DNA of 64,000 nt. Origin: Cryptomeria japonica (lineage: Eukaryota > Streptophyta > Pinopsida > Cupressales > Cupressaceae). The stretch lies in contig NC_081413.1 of the NCBI RefSeq assembly GCF_030272615.1, forward strand, positions 441,715,038 to 441,779,037. Reading direction: 5' to 3'. Under the pieces are notes generated by a model that saw only the letters and a list, made by a program, of their open reading frames with translations, was not told the DNA's origin and made no database searches. This document shows, one piece after another, positions 1 to 10,600 of the stretch (the first letter of the stretch is position 1; each line of letters begins with the position of its first letter). Both the position numbers and the translations under genes were made by a program.

Positions 1-993
1 TACAAAGTGACTAATGATGATATTTTGGTTATTGAAGTTTTTGTTGATGATATAATCTTTGGAGGAGAAGATGGATTATGTAAAGACTTTTCTAATAAGA
101 TGCAGGAAGAATTTGAAATGTCTATAATTGGAGAGATAAAATTCCTTTTAGGATTGCAGATCTCATAGACTGATAAAGGTATATTCATAAATAAATCAAA
201 GTAATTGAAGGAATTACTTAAGAAATTTGGCATGGAAAACTCTAAACTGGTAAGCACACCCATGACTACAATTGATAAATTATCATTGAAAGATGAATCA
301 ACACCTGTTAATCCGACTAGGTACAAGTCTATGATAGGAGGTTTACTGTATTTGACACAAACAAGACCTGATATTATGAATGCAGTATGTATTGTTTCAA
401 TATTTCAGAGTAATCCTAAAGAAAATCATGAATCAATAGTGAAAAGGATTTTCTGGTATCTACAAGGAACTACAAATTTTGGTTTATGGTATCCTAGAGA
501 TGAAAAATTTGACTTATGTGCAAACACAGATGCAAATTGGGCAAGAGATGTAGATGACCAAAAAAGCACCATGGACAGAGCATTTTTTCTTGGCAGTAGA
601 TTAATCTCTTGGTTGAGAAAGAAACAAAGTTGTACATCTTTATCAACAACAAAATCAGAATATGTTGCAACAGAAATTAACTGTACATAAGTATTATGGA
701 TCAAGAAAATGTTGAAGGACATAAAGGTAAAATGTAAGGAACCTATAACAATTTACTATGATAATATGGCAGCAATTGATATATCAAAGAATCCAATATT
801 TCACTCTAAGACTAAACATGTTTCTATCAAATTCAATTTTCTTAAAGAGAATGTTGAAGCAACAGAAGTGAAATTGGTTTATGTGAATACTAAAGAGCAG
901 ATTGCAGATATCTTTACCAAGCCTTTGCCTAAGGAAACTTTTGAATATCTCAGAGAGCAGCTTGGAGTTGTACCCTCATCGATAGAGACTTAG
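1..993 (+). pseudogene. Copia element G: 3' end of pol (reverse transcriptase end and RNase H)
   Basis: This is the C-terminal part of a Ty1/copia polyprotein; the rest lies left of the window. One reading frame runs from base 1 to the stop before 994. The reverse transcriptase active-site motif [11 protein letters not shown] is near the start. RNase H follows, with DANWARD, the Glu-bearing TKSEYVA and the Asp-bearing YYDNMAAIDISKN, then the usual copia end IFTKPLPKETFEYLREQLG. It closely resembles the minus-strand copia C at 42922-47074. In-frame stops at 166-168, 202-204 and 688-690 inactivate it. The stop at 166 falls where copy C has Gln (CAG to TAG). The element ends in the LTR at 1357-2405. 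Confidence 0.93.
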
Positions 994-1356
994 ACAGTTC
1001 ATGATTGTCATCAACCGGCAAAATTAATAGAGAAATCATTTTTTCGGCTTTGATGAGGAGAGCTACTTGTCAGGAGGAGTAGTTGGTATTTGGTAATCAG
1101 TTGGTATTTTGTATGAGCTCTATAAATCTGATTTTTGTATTGCTTTGGCATTTGATGTCAAAGGGGGAGAGATACTATGGAAAAGAAATTTATCTTTTTT
1201 GGAGTGATTATTCATTGGGGGAGAGATTGTTACTCTATGTATCTGTATTTTGATGATCTCTTTTGGAGATTGTTGGTTTTTGGTTTTTGGCATTTCTGTT
1301 TTGGCACTTTGATGGTTTTTCCATCTTATGTTGCCATCAATGCCAAAGGGGGAGAT
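994..1356 (+). promoter_or_regulatory. Copia G: 3' untranslated region with repeated polypurine tracts
   Basis: Non-coding region between the end of pol and the 3' LTR. It holds three G-rich purine tracts: about 1158-1171 (AAAGGGGGAGAGA), about 1215-1227 (GGGGGAGAGA) and 1345-1356 (AAAGGGGGAGAT). The last one directly abuts the LTR start TGTTGG and so is the likely plus-strand priming tract. It is preceded by TTGCCATCAATGCC, a motif shared with the other copia-like elements of the window. I see no real gene here; the one open frame at 1177-1422 runs into the LTR and looks like chance. Confidence 0.7.
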
Positions 1357-2405
1357 TGTTGGTATTTTGGATATTTTGATATGGTTTTTTCATTGATGTC
1401 AACACTTGTCAACACTTATTAGCACTTGGAGATGTTTGGTTATGTTCACTAGCATGTTTAGTGACATGCATAGTCACTGGTATCTGGTTCATCGATAGGT
1501 TATATTGTTCACCGACACTTGGAATGACTTGGAGATTACTTGGTTATGTCGAAGACATTGTTTGAACACTTGGTTCTGGTGATTTGTTCATTGGTCTAAT
1601 CGGGTTTGCATATTTGCTGTTACCAGCAAATAGGTCTAGGTTATGCACCGACAAGCATATCTATTCCAGATCAGCACAACATGTCATGAAGATGATTTGT
1701 TATTATTGTAAATGCATTGAGCCAACATCATGCATCAGATATTGATTCATTTGTAATTGATTTTATTGTAATATCTTAGTGAGTCGACCTACTCATTTGG
1801 TCTTAGGTTTTGGTATAAATGTAAGATCTTATTTATGAGATTGGGATATAGGATTAGGAAAGGATTGTAATAAGGTATATGTGAATATAAGTAGAGCTAT
1901 ACACGTAGACATCATTCAAGATTGAAGGAAGGTTTGAAGAAGGCAAATCAGAGCTTAACTGATACTGAATCCAACATATGAAGATGCTATTTTGAGCAGT
2001 ACATTATCATTGGATTTAACCATCCAATTGTAGTCAGTGTGACTCTCATTTTGTGATTGAGCAGTGAGCTCTAGACAGTTGGCCTTTCTGAATGTGCAGA
2101 CTCCATATTGTACACACATACTATCAGCAGTAGTATCATTTTATTATGGGTAAGGTTTCCCACTGTAGTTTTTCCCCTTAAAGGGTTTCCACGTACAAAT
2201 AACTGTGTTATGTGTTGTGTATGTTATTTGTCTTTTTGTTTCATGCATTAAAATTTACTAGTACCGTAATTAATTGTTAAACTGTCTACCGACATTAAAT
2301 TTTGGTTTACCGACATTAAGCATTAAGTTTGGTTAAGTTAGTTTTGGTTTGTATTTATTGGACAACTGATTCACCCCCCCTCTCAGTTGCCTCCATGACC
2401 TAACA
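1357..2405 (+). repeat. Copia G: 3' LTR
   Basis: Starts TGTTGGTATTTTGG right after the polypurine tract and ends CATGACCTAACA, giving the TG...CA ends of an LTR. It is about 1.05 kb, the same length and family as the LTRs of copia C (41611-42649, 47131-48174), which appear here in reverse. A TATA-like TATAAAT at about 1814 is followed by a conserved AAGATCTTA stretch. A C-run with TTCACCCCCCCTCTCAGTTG lies near its 3' end. The sequence at 2406 immediately resumes the integrase of copia H, so G was inserted into H. Confidence 0.88.
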
Positions 2406-4140
2406 CAAATCAGTATGAATAGGATCAAGAATATCATTAGATTTGTCTTGTATACTCTTAAAAGTAGTTCTGACTTGCTTTCCCATTTGACATTCCTTAC
2501 ATACCGGATTATAGGGCTTCACAATCTTAGGTATATCTCTAACTACCTTAGTATAACTGATATTTACAATGCAATCAAAATTCACATGACACAACCTCTT
2601 ATGCCATAACCAACTCTAATCAATTTATGCAATCAAACATGTCTTCTCAGTGGAGTTCAAATGAAATATTTTACCTTTAGTCTGAGTACTGGTTGCAATC
2701 TCCAATCCATATCTATTGATAATCTTGCATTTTCATCCTTGAACTGTATCTGAAATTCCTTATCCACTAACTATCCTACACTCAAAAGATTATGCTTTAA
2801 ACCTTCAACATAATAAACATTATCAGTATCATGCTTACCATCTAGTGATATAGTTCCTCTTCCCTTGATCATGCATACTTTATCATCTCCAAATCTAACC
2901 AGACCGCCATCAAATTCTTGCAAAGATGGAAACTTCCTTTTATCTCCAGCCATATGATGTGAACATCCACTGTCTATCACCCATTCATCCCTATCTTCAA
3001 TTTTAGCAGAAAGGGCCTTTTCTTTAGGTACTAGATCATCTTCCTTAATAGCCAAAAATACCCATTCCTTTCCATTGCCAGATCCACTAGCTGAATCTTA
3101 TGCCGGTTCATCATCAAAATCAGTCACACCTTCCTGATCAACATAGTAGCATGATTTATCTTTTTTTCTCCTGTACTTATGCTTGTTCTAATAATAATGG
3201 TTAGGCCTAAATGATCTTCTAACTCTTTCCTCAAATCTTGAATTCCTTTCAGGATGTCTAGATGCAAAATGACCTATCTTATTACATGCAAAATATTTAA
3301 AAGGCGACTTTTCTTCATACTTACTTCCCGCGGGACCTTTAGGCACTCTTCTAGAAAATAGGGCTTCAAGTTTCTCAAACTCTTCATATTATTTCTTCAT
3401 TTCCTCTAGTTCCTTATCATTTAAGGCTTTCCAATCACTCTTTCCGGTAGATGATATAGATGCATGAAAAACAGGTTCAAATTTTCAACTCCAGAAGGAC
3501 CGAGTTCCTCAAGCTCAAAGGTAGATAACTTTTCAACCAAGGTATCCCTATTAACAAAGGTGTTTTCCATTGTTCTCAACTCATTAATTGCAGTAGCCTT
3601 CATCTTATGAGCCAGTGGCAAAGCTCTCAATACTTTAGAAACTATTTCATCTTTGCTCAAAGATCCACCACAACACTGAATTCCCATGACAATCTCATTA
3701 ACTCTCTCCATAAAAGCAACAATCCTTTCATTTTCTTCCATCTTTAGGTTATCATATCTCATCTGGTAACCATCAAGTTTAGAAATTTTAACAGTAGGGT
3801 CACCTTCATTAAGAGTCTCCAATTTATTTATAGCCTTCACAATTGATTTGTCAGATAGTCCCATAATTTTCTGATCAGAAAGTGCACACAAAAGGGCTTC
3901 TCTATCTCTACAATCATTTTCAATGTCCTTATCCAAGCCCCTCAGAGGAGGATTTCTAGATGCCAGATTGTGAGGTGCATAGCCATTCTCAATGATCTCC
4001 CAAATCTCCTTGATAAGACATCTCAGATGAGTCTCCATCTGAATCTTCCATACTCTGTAATTTGTTCCATCAAGCCTAGGAATCTATCTCCAAACAATAG
4101 TAGTAGATGAACTTGATGAACTTGCACTATTAGATGCCAT
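2406..4140 (-). pseudogene. Copia element H: gag, protease and start of integrase
   Basis: Minus-strand copia gag-pol relic read from an ATG at 4138-4140 leftwards. Gag (about 4140-3421) has the UBN2-type core seen as LCALSDQKIMGLSDKSIVK and SLSKDEIVSKVLRALPLAHK. The CCHC knuckle (about 3300-3250) has lost its cysteine pattern (YFACNKIGHFASRH). The protease (3055-2771) keeps the catalytic stretch VIDSGCSHHMAGDKRKF and ends in EGLKHNLLSVG. The integrase zinc region includes CKECQMGKQVR, and the relic stops at HTDLC, the first catalytic Asp, where element G was inserted. Several stops (for example near 4085 and 3190) and frameshifts make it non-functional. The rest of pol should continue left of the window beyond G. 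Confidence 0.9.
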
Positions 4141-4182
4141 AGGATCTTCCTCAAGCAGTTAAGGTTCTATAGAGAGGACAAA

Positions 4183-4193
4183 CTCTAATACCA
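4183..4193 (-). other. Copia H: primer binding site
   Basis: The minus strand reads TGGTATTAGAG two bases inside the 5' LTR edge. This is the iMet-tRNA primer site TGGTATCAGAG with one C-to-T change. It fixes the orientation of H as minus and the LTR boundary at 4196. Confidence 0.8.
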
Positions 4194-4195
4194 AT

Positions 4196-5389
4196 TGTTA
4201 GACATCTTAGATAGCTGGAGGAAAACTGAGAAGGGGGGTGAATCAATTGTCAACAGATTATAAATCTTTAAGCATTAAATCCTTATTACTGGAATACATA
4301 AACCAAAAACCAGAATATAAGATATAACAATTGAGCACAAATATAAACCACAAAACATTTACCAACCATCCACAAAAGATAAAACCAATATTTTTACATT
4401 GAAAACCTGGTAAAGGGAAAAAAAATGGTGGGAATCCTACCTATAATTGGATAATTTTTTTCTAGTAAGTATGTGATTACAATAAGAGGGGCCTGCACAC
4501 ATGTATGAAGGACAAGAACCTAGAGCACACTAATCATCACAAAAGGAGCCTCACTAACTAAAAAATAAATCCAGACTACAATCCAGAAGAAGAATGAACT
4601 GCAAGAATAGCATCTCCTATGCCTGAGTACAGTTCTGGTTAAGCTCAGTACCAAAGGTTCTAAACCTCTTTTACCAACCCAATTTTATCACCTATGATTG
4701 ACCAAAAACCTTTGCATATGATTATAACTTTATTCACACATAGATAATCCCATAGCCATAATCCCATGATCTACAAAGATATCTTACATCATATTTATAC
4801 CAACCCGAGACCTAAACAATTAGGTCACCCACCTAAAAGATAATACAATAAACTCATAACATAAATCCGCAATCCAATGATCAACCAATTTGGCCTGAGA
4901 CTGAAATAGCATAATCCAATCAATAAACCCAACTGGTAACGCATCAGGATCATCCACCAACACGTTACATAAATCGGTCCATAACCTAGCTGAATAAGAT
5001 AGCATTAGGTCTGGACCCAAAATGCAACACCACCAATCAACAGGAACATGAACAAGATAGCCAACAACACCCTGAAAGCCAATTAGAAACTGCACCAACA
5101 CCACTTATCACGTGCATCAAAAGGTCTTCAACAAAGCTCTACCGGTAGAACCCTTATTGGTGACCAAAAGGCTTACTAGAAAAAATAATATCTCTTGAGT
5201 TATCAAATCCTGAACCAACTAATCATGATACCCATCTGAATAGCATGAGTGACAGATCCAAACCAAATCCACAAGACAAAACATACCGGATCAATATCAT
5301 AAACTAACTACTCTATCGAAACCTACCAGAAGCCAGTAAACAACCAAAACAACTAGTGTTGCCATCAATGACAAAACACCAATGCAACA
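4196..5389 (-). repeat. Copia H: 5' LTR
   Basis: Lies directly upstream (minus sense) of the H primer site. The plus strand begins TGTTAGACATC with the G-run and GGTGAATCAATTG module seen in the other copia LTRs. Further in it contains a CCTGGTAAAGGGAAAAA block and a GGGGCCTGCACACATG block like theirs. The outer end is placed at ACCAATGCAACA (5389) after TTGCCATCAATGACAAAACA; this end is less certain because the second LTR of H is outside the window. An open frame at 4820-5104 inside it has no recognisable domain and I treat it as chance. Confidence 0.72.
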
Positions 5390-6201
5390 CATAATAAATT
5401 TCTCCAATTGCCAATTCATCATAGAACTGTCGATTCCTGCCTAATCAGACATAGACACATTTTTGCTACATAGACATGGTTTTAGCTACCCTAAATGAAA
5501 TTTTTTGACCTAGATGCACCTATTCATCATAGACACGAGACTGCTCTACTTATACAAATTTTTTGAACACAAACATGCCTTTTCATCACAGAGGCACCCA
5601 TATGCATACCTAGACGCAATTAGATTCTTAAACATGACTTAAACCTACCTAAACATGCTTGTCCTATACAACCATGTGCAAACCTAATACAGATGCATCT
5701 CTACCCTAAATGTCGCTTTCATGTCTTTTGCAAAACTATCTCTATAAACATTAAATGAAGTAATAAATGCAAAATCATACAAGATGAGTTTGAGGTACTT
5801 ACTAGCTCACCCATGTCGTCTAGCCTCTGGAACCGATGAACACGATCGAACCTATGTAGCCTATCTACCATATCTCCTCCTCTACTGACTACTCTCTAAG
5901 CTCTCTATGCACTTTGATCTCTTAAGTGTTTGGATACAAATGAGGGTGTTTTCCTTGTGGCCTGTACATATAGGCTGCTTAGCCCTAGTCTCTCGTGTCA
6001 ATCTTTTCTTTCTACGTCAATCCTTATCTCGTCTGTCCTTTCTAGCCTTTTTCTCTTTTTGAGAGATTGTTTGCAACCCCTTTCAGTCTTTCCATCCAAT
6101 CTCTTGAGGGGGCATATCCTTCCCACCTTGGGGCAACTTTGTATCAGTTTTTCTTCTTTGAGTCATTGCGACAAGCTGCATTGTCTCAAAGAGGGGCAAA
6201 A
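5390..6201 (+). other. Element I: 3' internal region and polypurine tract
   Basis: Non-coding sequence with no gene I can recognise. It ends in the purine tract AAAGAGGGGCAAAA (6188-6201) immediately before TGTAGACACC, which has the look of the junction between internal region and 3' LTR of a plus-strand LTR retrotransposon, probably Ty3/gypsy-like. The stretch at about 5440-5700 repeats short phrases such as ATAGACA, CATAGACAC and AAACATGC, so a degenerate short repeat may be present. The open frame 5930-6214 is not convincing as a protein. Confidence 0.5.
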
Positions 6202-6473
6202 TGTAGACACCTAAAATTGTCCTGTTTAATTAAATAAATATTTTATTTATTTAATTATTTTACCCTAAGTCTTCTATTAACTAAATAAATATTTATTTAT
6301 TTAATTAATTCATTTAGTTTCTTTTAGCCTTTTTCTAATTTAAACAAATACTTTAATTTATTTAAATTATCTTGCTCCTAAATTAAATAAATATTTTATT
6401 TATTTAATTGGCCCCAATTCCTCTATTAATTAAGTAAATCTTTATTTATTTAATTAATTCATTAGCCTTTTCT
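6202..6473 (+). repeat. Element I: 3' LTR, left part (split by copia F)
   Basis: Begins TGTAGACACCTAAAATTGTCC after the purine tract. It consists largely of four to five diverged copies of an AT palindrome around TAAATAAATATTTATTTATT, separated by short C-rich linkers (about 6226-6462). The sequence is interrupted at 6473/6474 by copia F; its continuation is at 26264 after the duplicated target TTTCT. Confidence 0.6.
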
Positions 6474-7695
6474 TGTTGGATACTATTGGTCATTGCTGTT
6501 TCTAGTATATGTTGTTGTCATTGATGTCAACATATTTTTATTTGCTCTGGTGCTTGCAGATTGGGAAGATCTTGTGATCCGGTTTTGCAGTTTTGTTTTG
6601 CTGATCACTGTTTTGTAGAGTTTAGTATCTCCTCCATTATATTTCAGTGTGATCAGATCTTGAGTTGAGGTTTTAAGCTATTGTTTAGGATGGTATTGTG
6701 TATCTTTATTTCAAATGGTTCATGATTTAGTGCTTCACAAGTTATATTTCTTTGTGACAGTTGCTGTTGTTTGAGTATTCCTGAGTTTCAGATGTTGATC
6801 GATGAAGATTTGATAAGTGGTGTTGGTGCAGCTATTGGTAATAATTATAACATACTTTCTAGTGTTTCTTAATGGTTTCCTATTCATTTTGATGATCTGC
6901 ATTGATCATTGTGTGAGTTTTTGGTGATTTTGCTGAACCAGTGATGATTTTTCGTGTTATGCAGTTTTCATGGTGGTGTAGCATGTTGCGGTTGATCTTG
7001 GCATGATTTTCGATTGAGTTGAGCATTTGGGAATTTGAATTAGGTCCATGTTATGCCATACAAATAATTATATTGGTCTAATTTTTGATCTTTGTATCGT
7101 GTGATGTAATTTTGTAATTGTGAGTTGAGGGTTTAGCCAGCCTTGTTGTCAAGGTTGATGATCTGTATATATAGGTAATATATTCATGTAATTTAGGTGT
7201 TGAGGTTGTGTCTACATTATCAGAGAGTGGTGTATGCATGAAAAATTAATTTATCCTTAGGTGTTGTGATTGAGGAGAGACTGGTGTTGCTAAGTAGACA
7301 ACTATTCTTAACCAACACTGTAATCAAGCATTTGGAGATGCTATTCTTTTAGTTCATTTCTTCCGGATTGTAGTTCGAATCTTGTTGTAAGTCAGTTGCA
7401 GCCTTTCGGGTCATCTTTTGAGTAGTGAGCTCTAGGTAGTGTTCTTGAATGCATGTGCATTCTCCATTGTAATACTTACACATACTATTGTAGAGTATCA
7501 TCTTACTATGGGTAGGTTCCCACCATGGTTTTTCCCTTAACCGGGTTTTCCACGTCAAAATCTTGGTGTTGTGAGTTGTTCTTTCAATTTGCTTCTCTTT
7601 GTTATTTCTATAGTTTATCAGATCTATATTTGTGATTAAGTTTTTAGATCTGATGAAAACTTATTCACCCCCCTCTCAATTTTGCTCATGTGACA
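6474..7695 (+). repeat. Copia F: 5' LTR
   Basis: Starts TGTTGGATACTATTGG and ends near CTCATGTGACA. It matches the 3' LTR of F through most of its length, including the segments around GATTGGGAAGATCTTGTGAT and GTGGTGTAGCATGTTG. A TATA-like run lies at 7166-7173 and the pyrimidine stretch TTCACCCCCCTCTCAA near the 3' end. It preserves the uninterrupted form of the site into which element D jumped in the other LTR (around 6845-6870). Confidence 0.88.
7166..7173 (+). promoter_or_regulatory. Copia F 5' LTR: TATA-like box
   Basis: A TATATATA run lies inside the LTR after GATGATCTG. The equivalent run is present in the 3' LTR at about 25697-25708. It is the best TATA candidate for the LTR promoter; the transcription start is not visible from sequence. 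Confidence 0.4.
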
Positions 7696-10600
7696 AGATC
7701 AGGGGTTGTGAAATGTAATTTGCATGGTTGCTTTGGGGAAAGCAAAAATTCTCTGACTAATGGGAAGAGGGGAGCTTCGGCCTCCCCTCGAGGACAATGA
7801 GAATTATTTCTTAGAATGTTAGGGGCTTAAATTCCCCTAACAAGAGACGCTTAATTAAGTCCTAGATGGACTTAATTAAGTGTGATATTTTTATGTTGCA
7901 AGAAACAAAGTTTTCAAAGGAGTTTGCTGATTTGGTTTTTTCATCTTGGAGAAGGTGGAATTTTCTTTCTTCTCCATCTTGTGGTGCTTTAGGAGGATTG
8001 GAACTACTTTGGAATAATTATAATATTGAGGTACAGTTAGTCGCATCTACTACAAATTGGATGTTGGCTTTAGTTATAAGCAAGATTTTGAAGGTTAAAT
8101 TCTAGCTTTTTAACATTTATGGTCCGTCAAGAATTCATGGGAAGAGTAAGTTATGGGGTGAATTAAAGAGCATTTCTTCTCCCTTAAAAAATGGTTCCTT
8201 TATTATTTTCGAGGGTGATTTTAATGCTATCACTGATTTAGATGAGAAAAGATGTGGCGTTTTCCCTAATAAAAGGGTTATGGATGACTTTGGGATTTTC
8301 ATTTCTGATATGAGCCTTTTTGATTGTAAGTCTCAGAATGGGGTTTTCACATGGACAAACATGAGAAGGGATTTTTTTCAGATTGCTGAGAGATTAGATT
8401 AGTTTTTGTTATCTGAGAATTGGATTAAATCAGATTTTGAATTCTTTTCCTCTATTCTATCGGTCTCGGGTTCTGATCATTTTCCAATTTCCCTTTCAGT
8501 TATTGAGGATAGGGCTTCTTTTAAGTCTCCATTTAAATTTGAGCCCATGTGGTTTAGGGATTCTTCCTTTTTTCCTCTGCTTATGAAATGGTGGAATTCT
8601 GCTCCTTTTTGTTCTCGGTCCCGTATGTTTCAAATTGCTAAGAAGTTATGTTATTTGAAATTGAATATTAGTGAATGGAATATCTCGCATTTTAAGAACA
8701 TTTTTCAGGAGAAACAAAGGTTTCAAGATATGATTGAGTGTCTTAATACTCGTGCTTCAAGAAGGTATGGTGCCACAAGTTTTTGATGAATTGAAGTCAC
8801 TAAAATTACAGCTTGAGGAGGTGTTAGCTAGAGAGGAAATCTATTAGAGACATAAATCTAGAGAGTTATGGCTTTCAGATGGTGACAGGAACACAAAATT
8901 TTTTCATTCTTCAACTAAGATTAAAAGATGCAAGAATAGGATATCTTGTATTCAGTGTCAGAATGGGAATTTATAGACAGAGCTAGAGGACATTGCTTCA
9001 GAGGTAGTTAAGTTTTTTTAGTCATTATTATCTTCAGAAAATGGAAATCTCAGCAATGATATTATATCTAATATTCCTCCTTTAGTATCTTTGGAAGACA
9101 ATAAGATGTTGATGTCTCCCTTTTCCTTAGAAGAAGTTAAAAGTGTTGTCTTTGCCATGAATCCGGATAAAGCTCCGGGACCAGATGGTTTTACTCCTTT
9201 GTTTTTTCAGAACTGTTAGGATTTTGTTGGAAATGATGTTTTATTGGCTATCGAGGAAGCTAGGAGAAATAGGTATATTTTAAAATAACTTAATACTACA
9301 ATGATTGCAATTATTCCTAAAAAAGAGGATACTAAGACTTTTGTTGACTTCTGCCCCATTTCTTTATGTAACATTTTGTATAAGATATTTACAAAGGCAA
9401 TTTCCCTTAGGTTGGCAAAAATTCTACCTAGGATCATTTCATTGGAGCAAGGTGGTTTTGTTCCCGGAAGGGAGATGACAGAGGGTACAATTGTAGCACA
9501 TGAGGTGTTGCATTCTATTTCCACCCAAAGAACCCTGACCATGATACTTAAACTAGACATGATGAAGGCTTATGATAGAGTAGAGTGGGGGGCTTTATGT
9601 GCTGTTCTTGAGAAGTTAGGTTTTTCCAAGGCCTGGGTCAAATGGATTCGTGCATGTATATCTTCTGCAAGATTCTCGGTTTTAATTAATGGTTCTCCTT
9701 GTGGTTTTTTCACTTCCTCTAAGGGTTTGAGACAGGGAGATCCCTTTTCTCCCTTTTTGTCTATTCTCCTAGTTGAAACCTTTAGTTGGGCTATTAGGGC
9801 TGCTAAAGTGGGGGGCCTTTGGAAAGGTATAAGGATTCAAAATATTCCCCAAAGTATTTGTCATTGTCTCTTTGCAGATGATACTTTGTTATTTGGACAT
9901 GCTTCATTAGTTGAGGCAAAAGTGATTAAAGGAATAATACAAAATTATGCATCGTTTTCTGGTCAGAAAGTGAATGGTGATAAATCAAAGATTTTTTTCC
10001 TTAATACATCACAATTGGTTTAGCATAGGTTGCAATCCTTTTGGGGATTTGAGATTGGAAATCTTCCATGTACTTACCTTGGGATTCCTTTCTTTGTTAA
10101 ACATGATAATATTGGTTTTTGGGATAAGATTATTTCGGTCATTTCTAAAAGAATTCTCTCATGGAATCATAGATGGTTAACTTTGGCAGGTAAAATTGTT
10201 CTCATCAAGTCTGTTTTGAATGCTGTTCCCATATATCTCATGTCTATTTTGAAGTCTCCAAAAATAGCTATTGTTAATTTATAGGACACTCTTAGAGATT
10301 TTCTTTGGAATAATAATAAAGATGGCAAGAAGAAACTCCCTTTAGTTGCATGGGATAAGGTATCTTTTCCTAAGGAACTTGGGGGAACAGGAATTCGGAG
10401 TCTGGAGAATTAGAATTTATCCTTAGGTGCTAAGTTGGTTTGGAAATTATATGACAAGCCTAGCTCCTTATGGGTACAGATTATGTTTGCCACATATTTA
10501 AATAATGGACCGAGAGAGTACATTTTTAAAGTCTCAAATTTGCCTTCAGGTTCTGCTATTTGGAATTTCCTTTGTAAATGTAGATCAGTTATTTTGCCTC

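Noticed and set aside
1177-1422. Open frame of 81 codons at the end of copia G
   Set aside because: It runs through the polypurine region into the LTR and has Phe/Trp/Gly-rich low-information sequence; no domain and no homologous frame in the related copies C or F.
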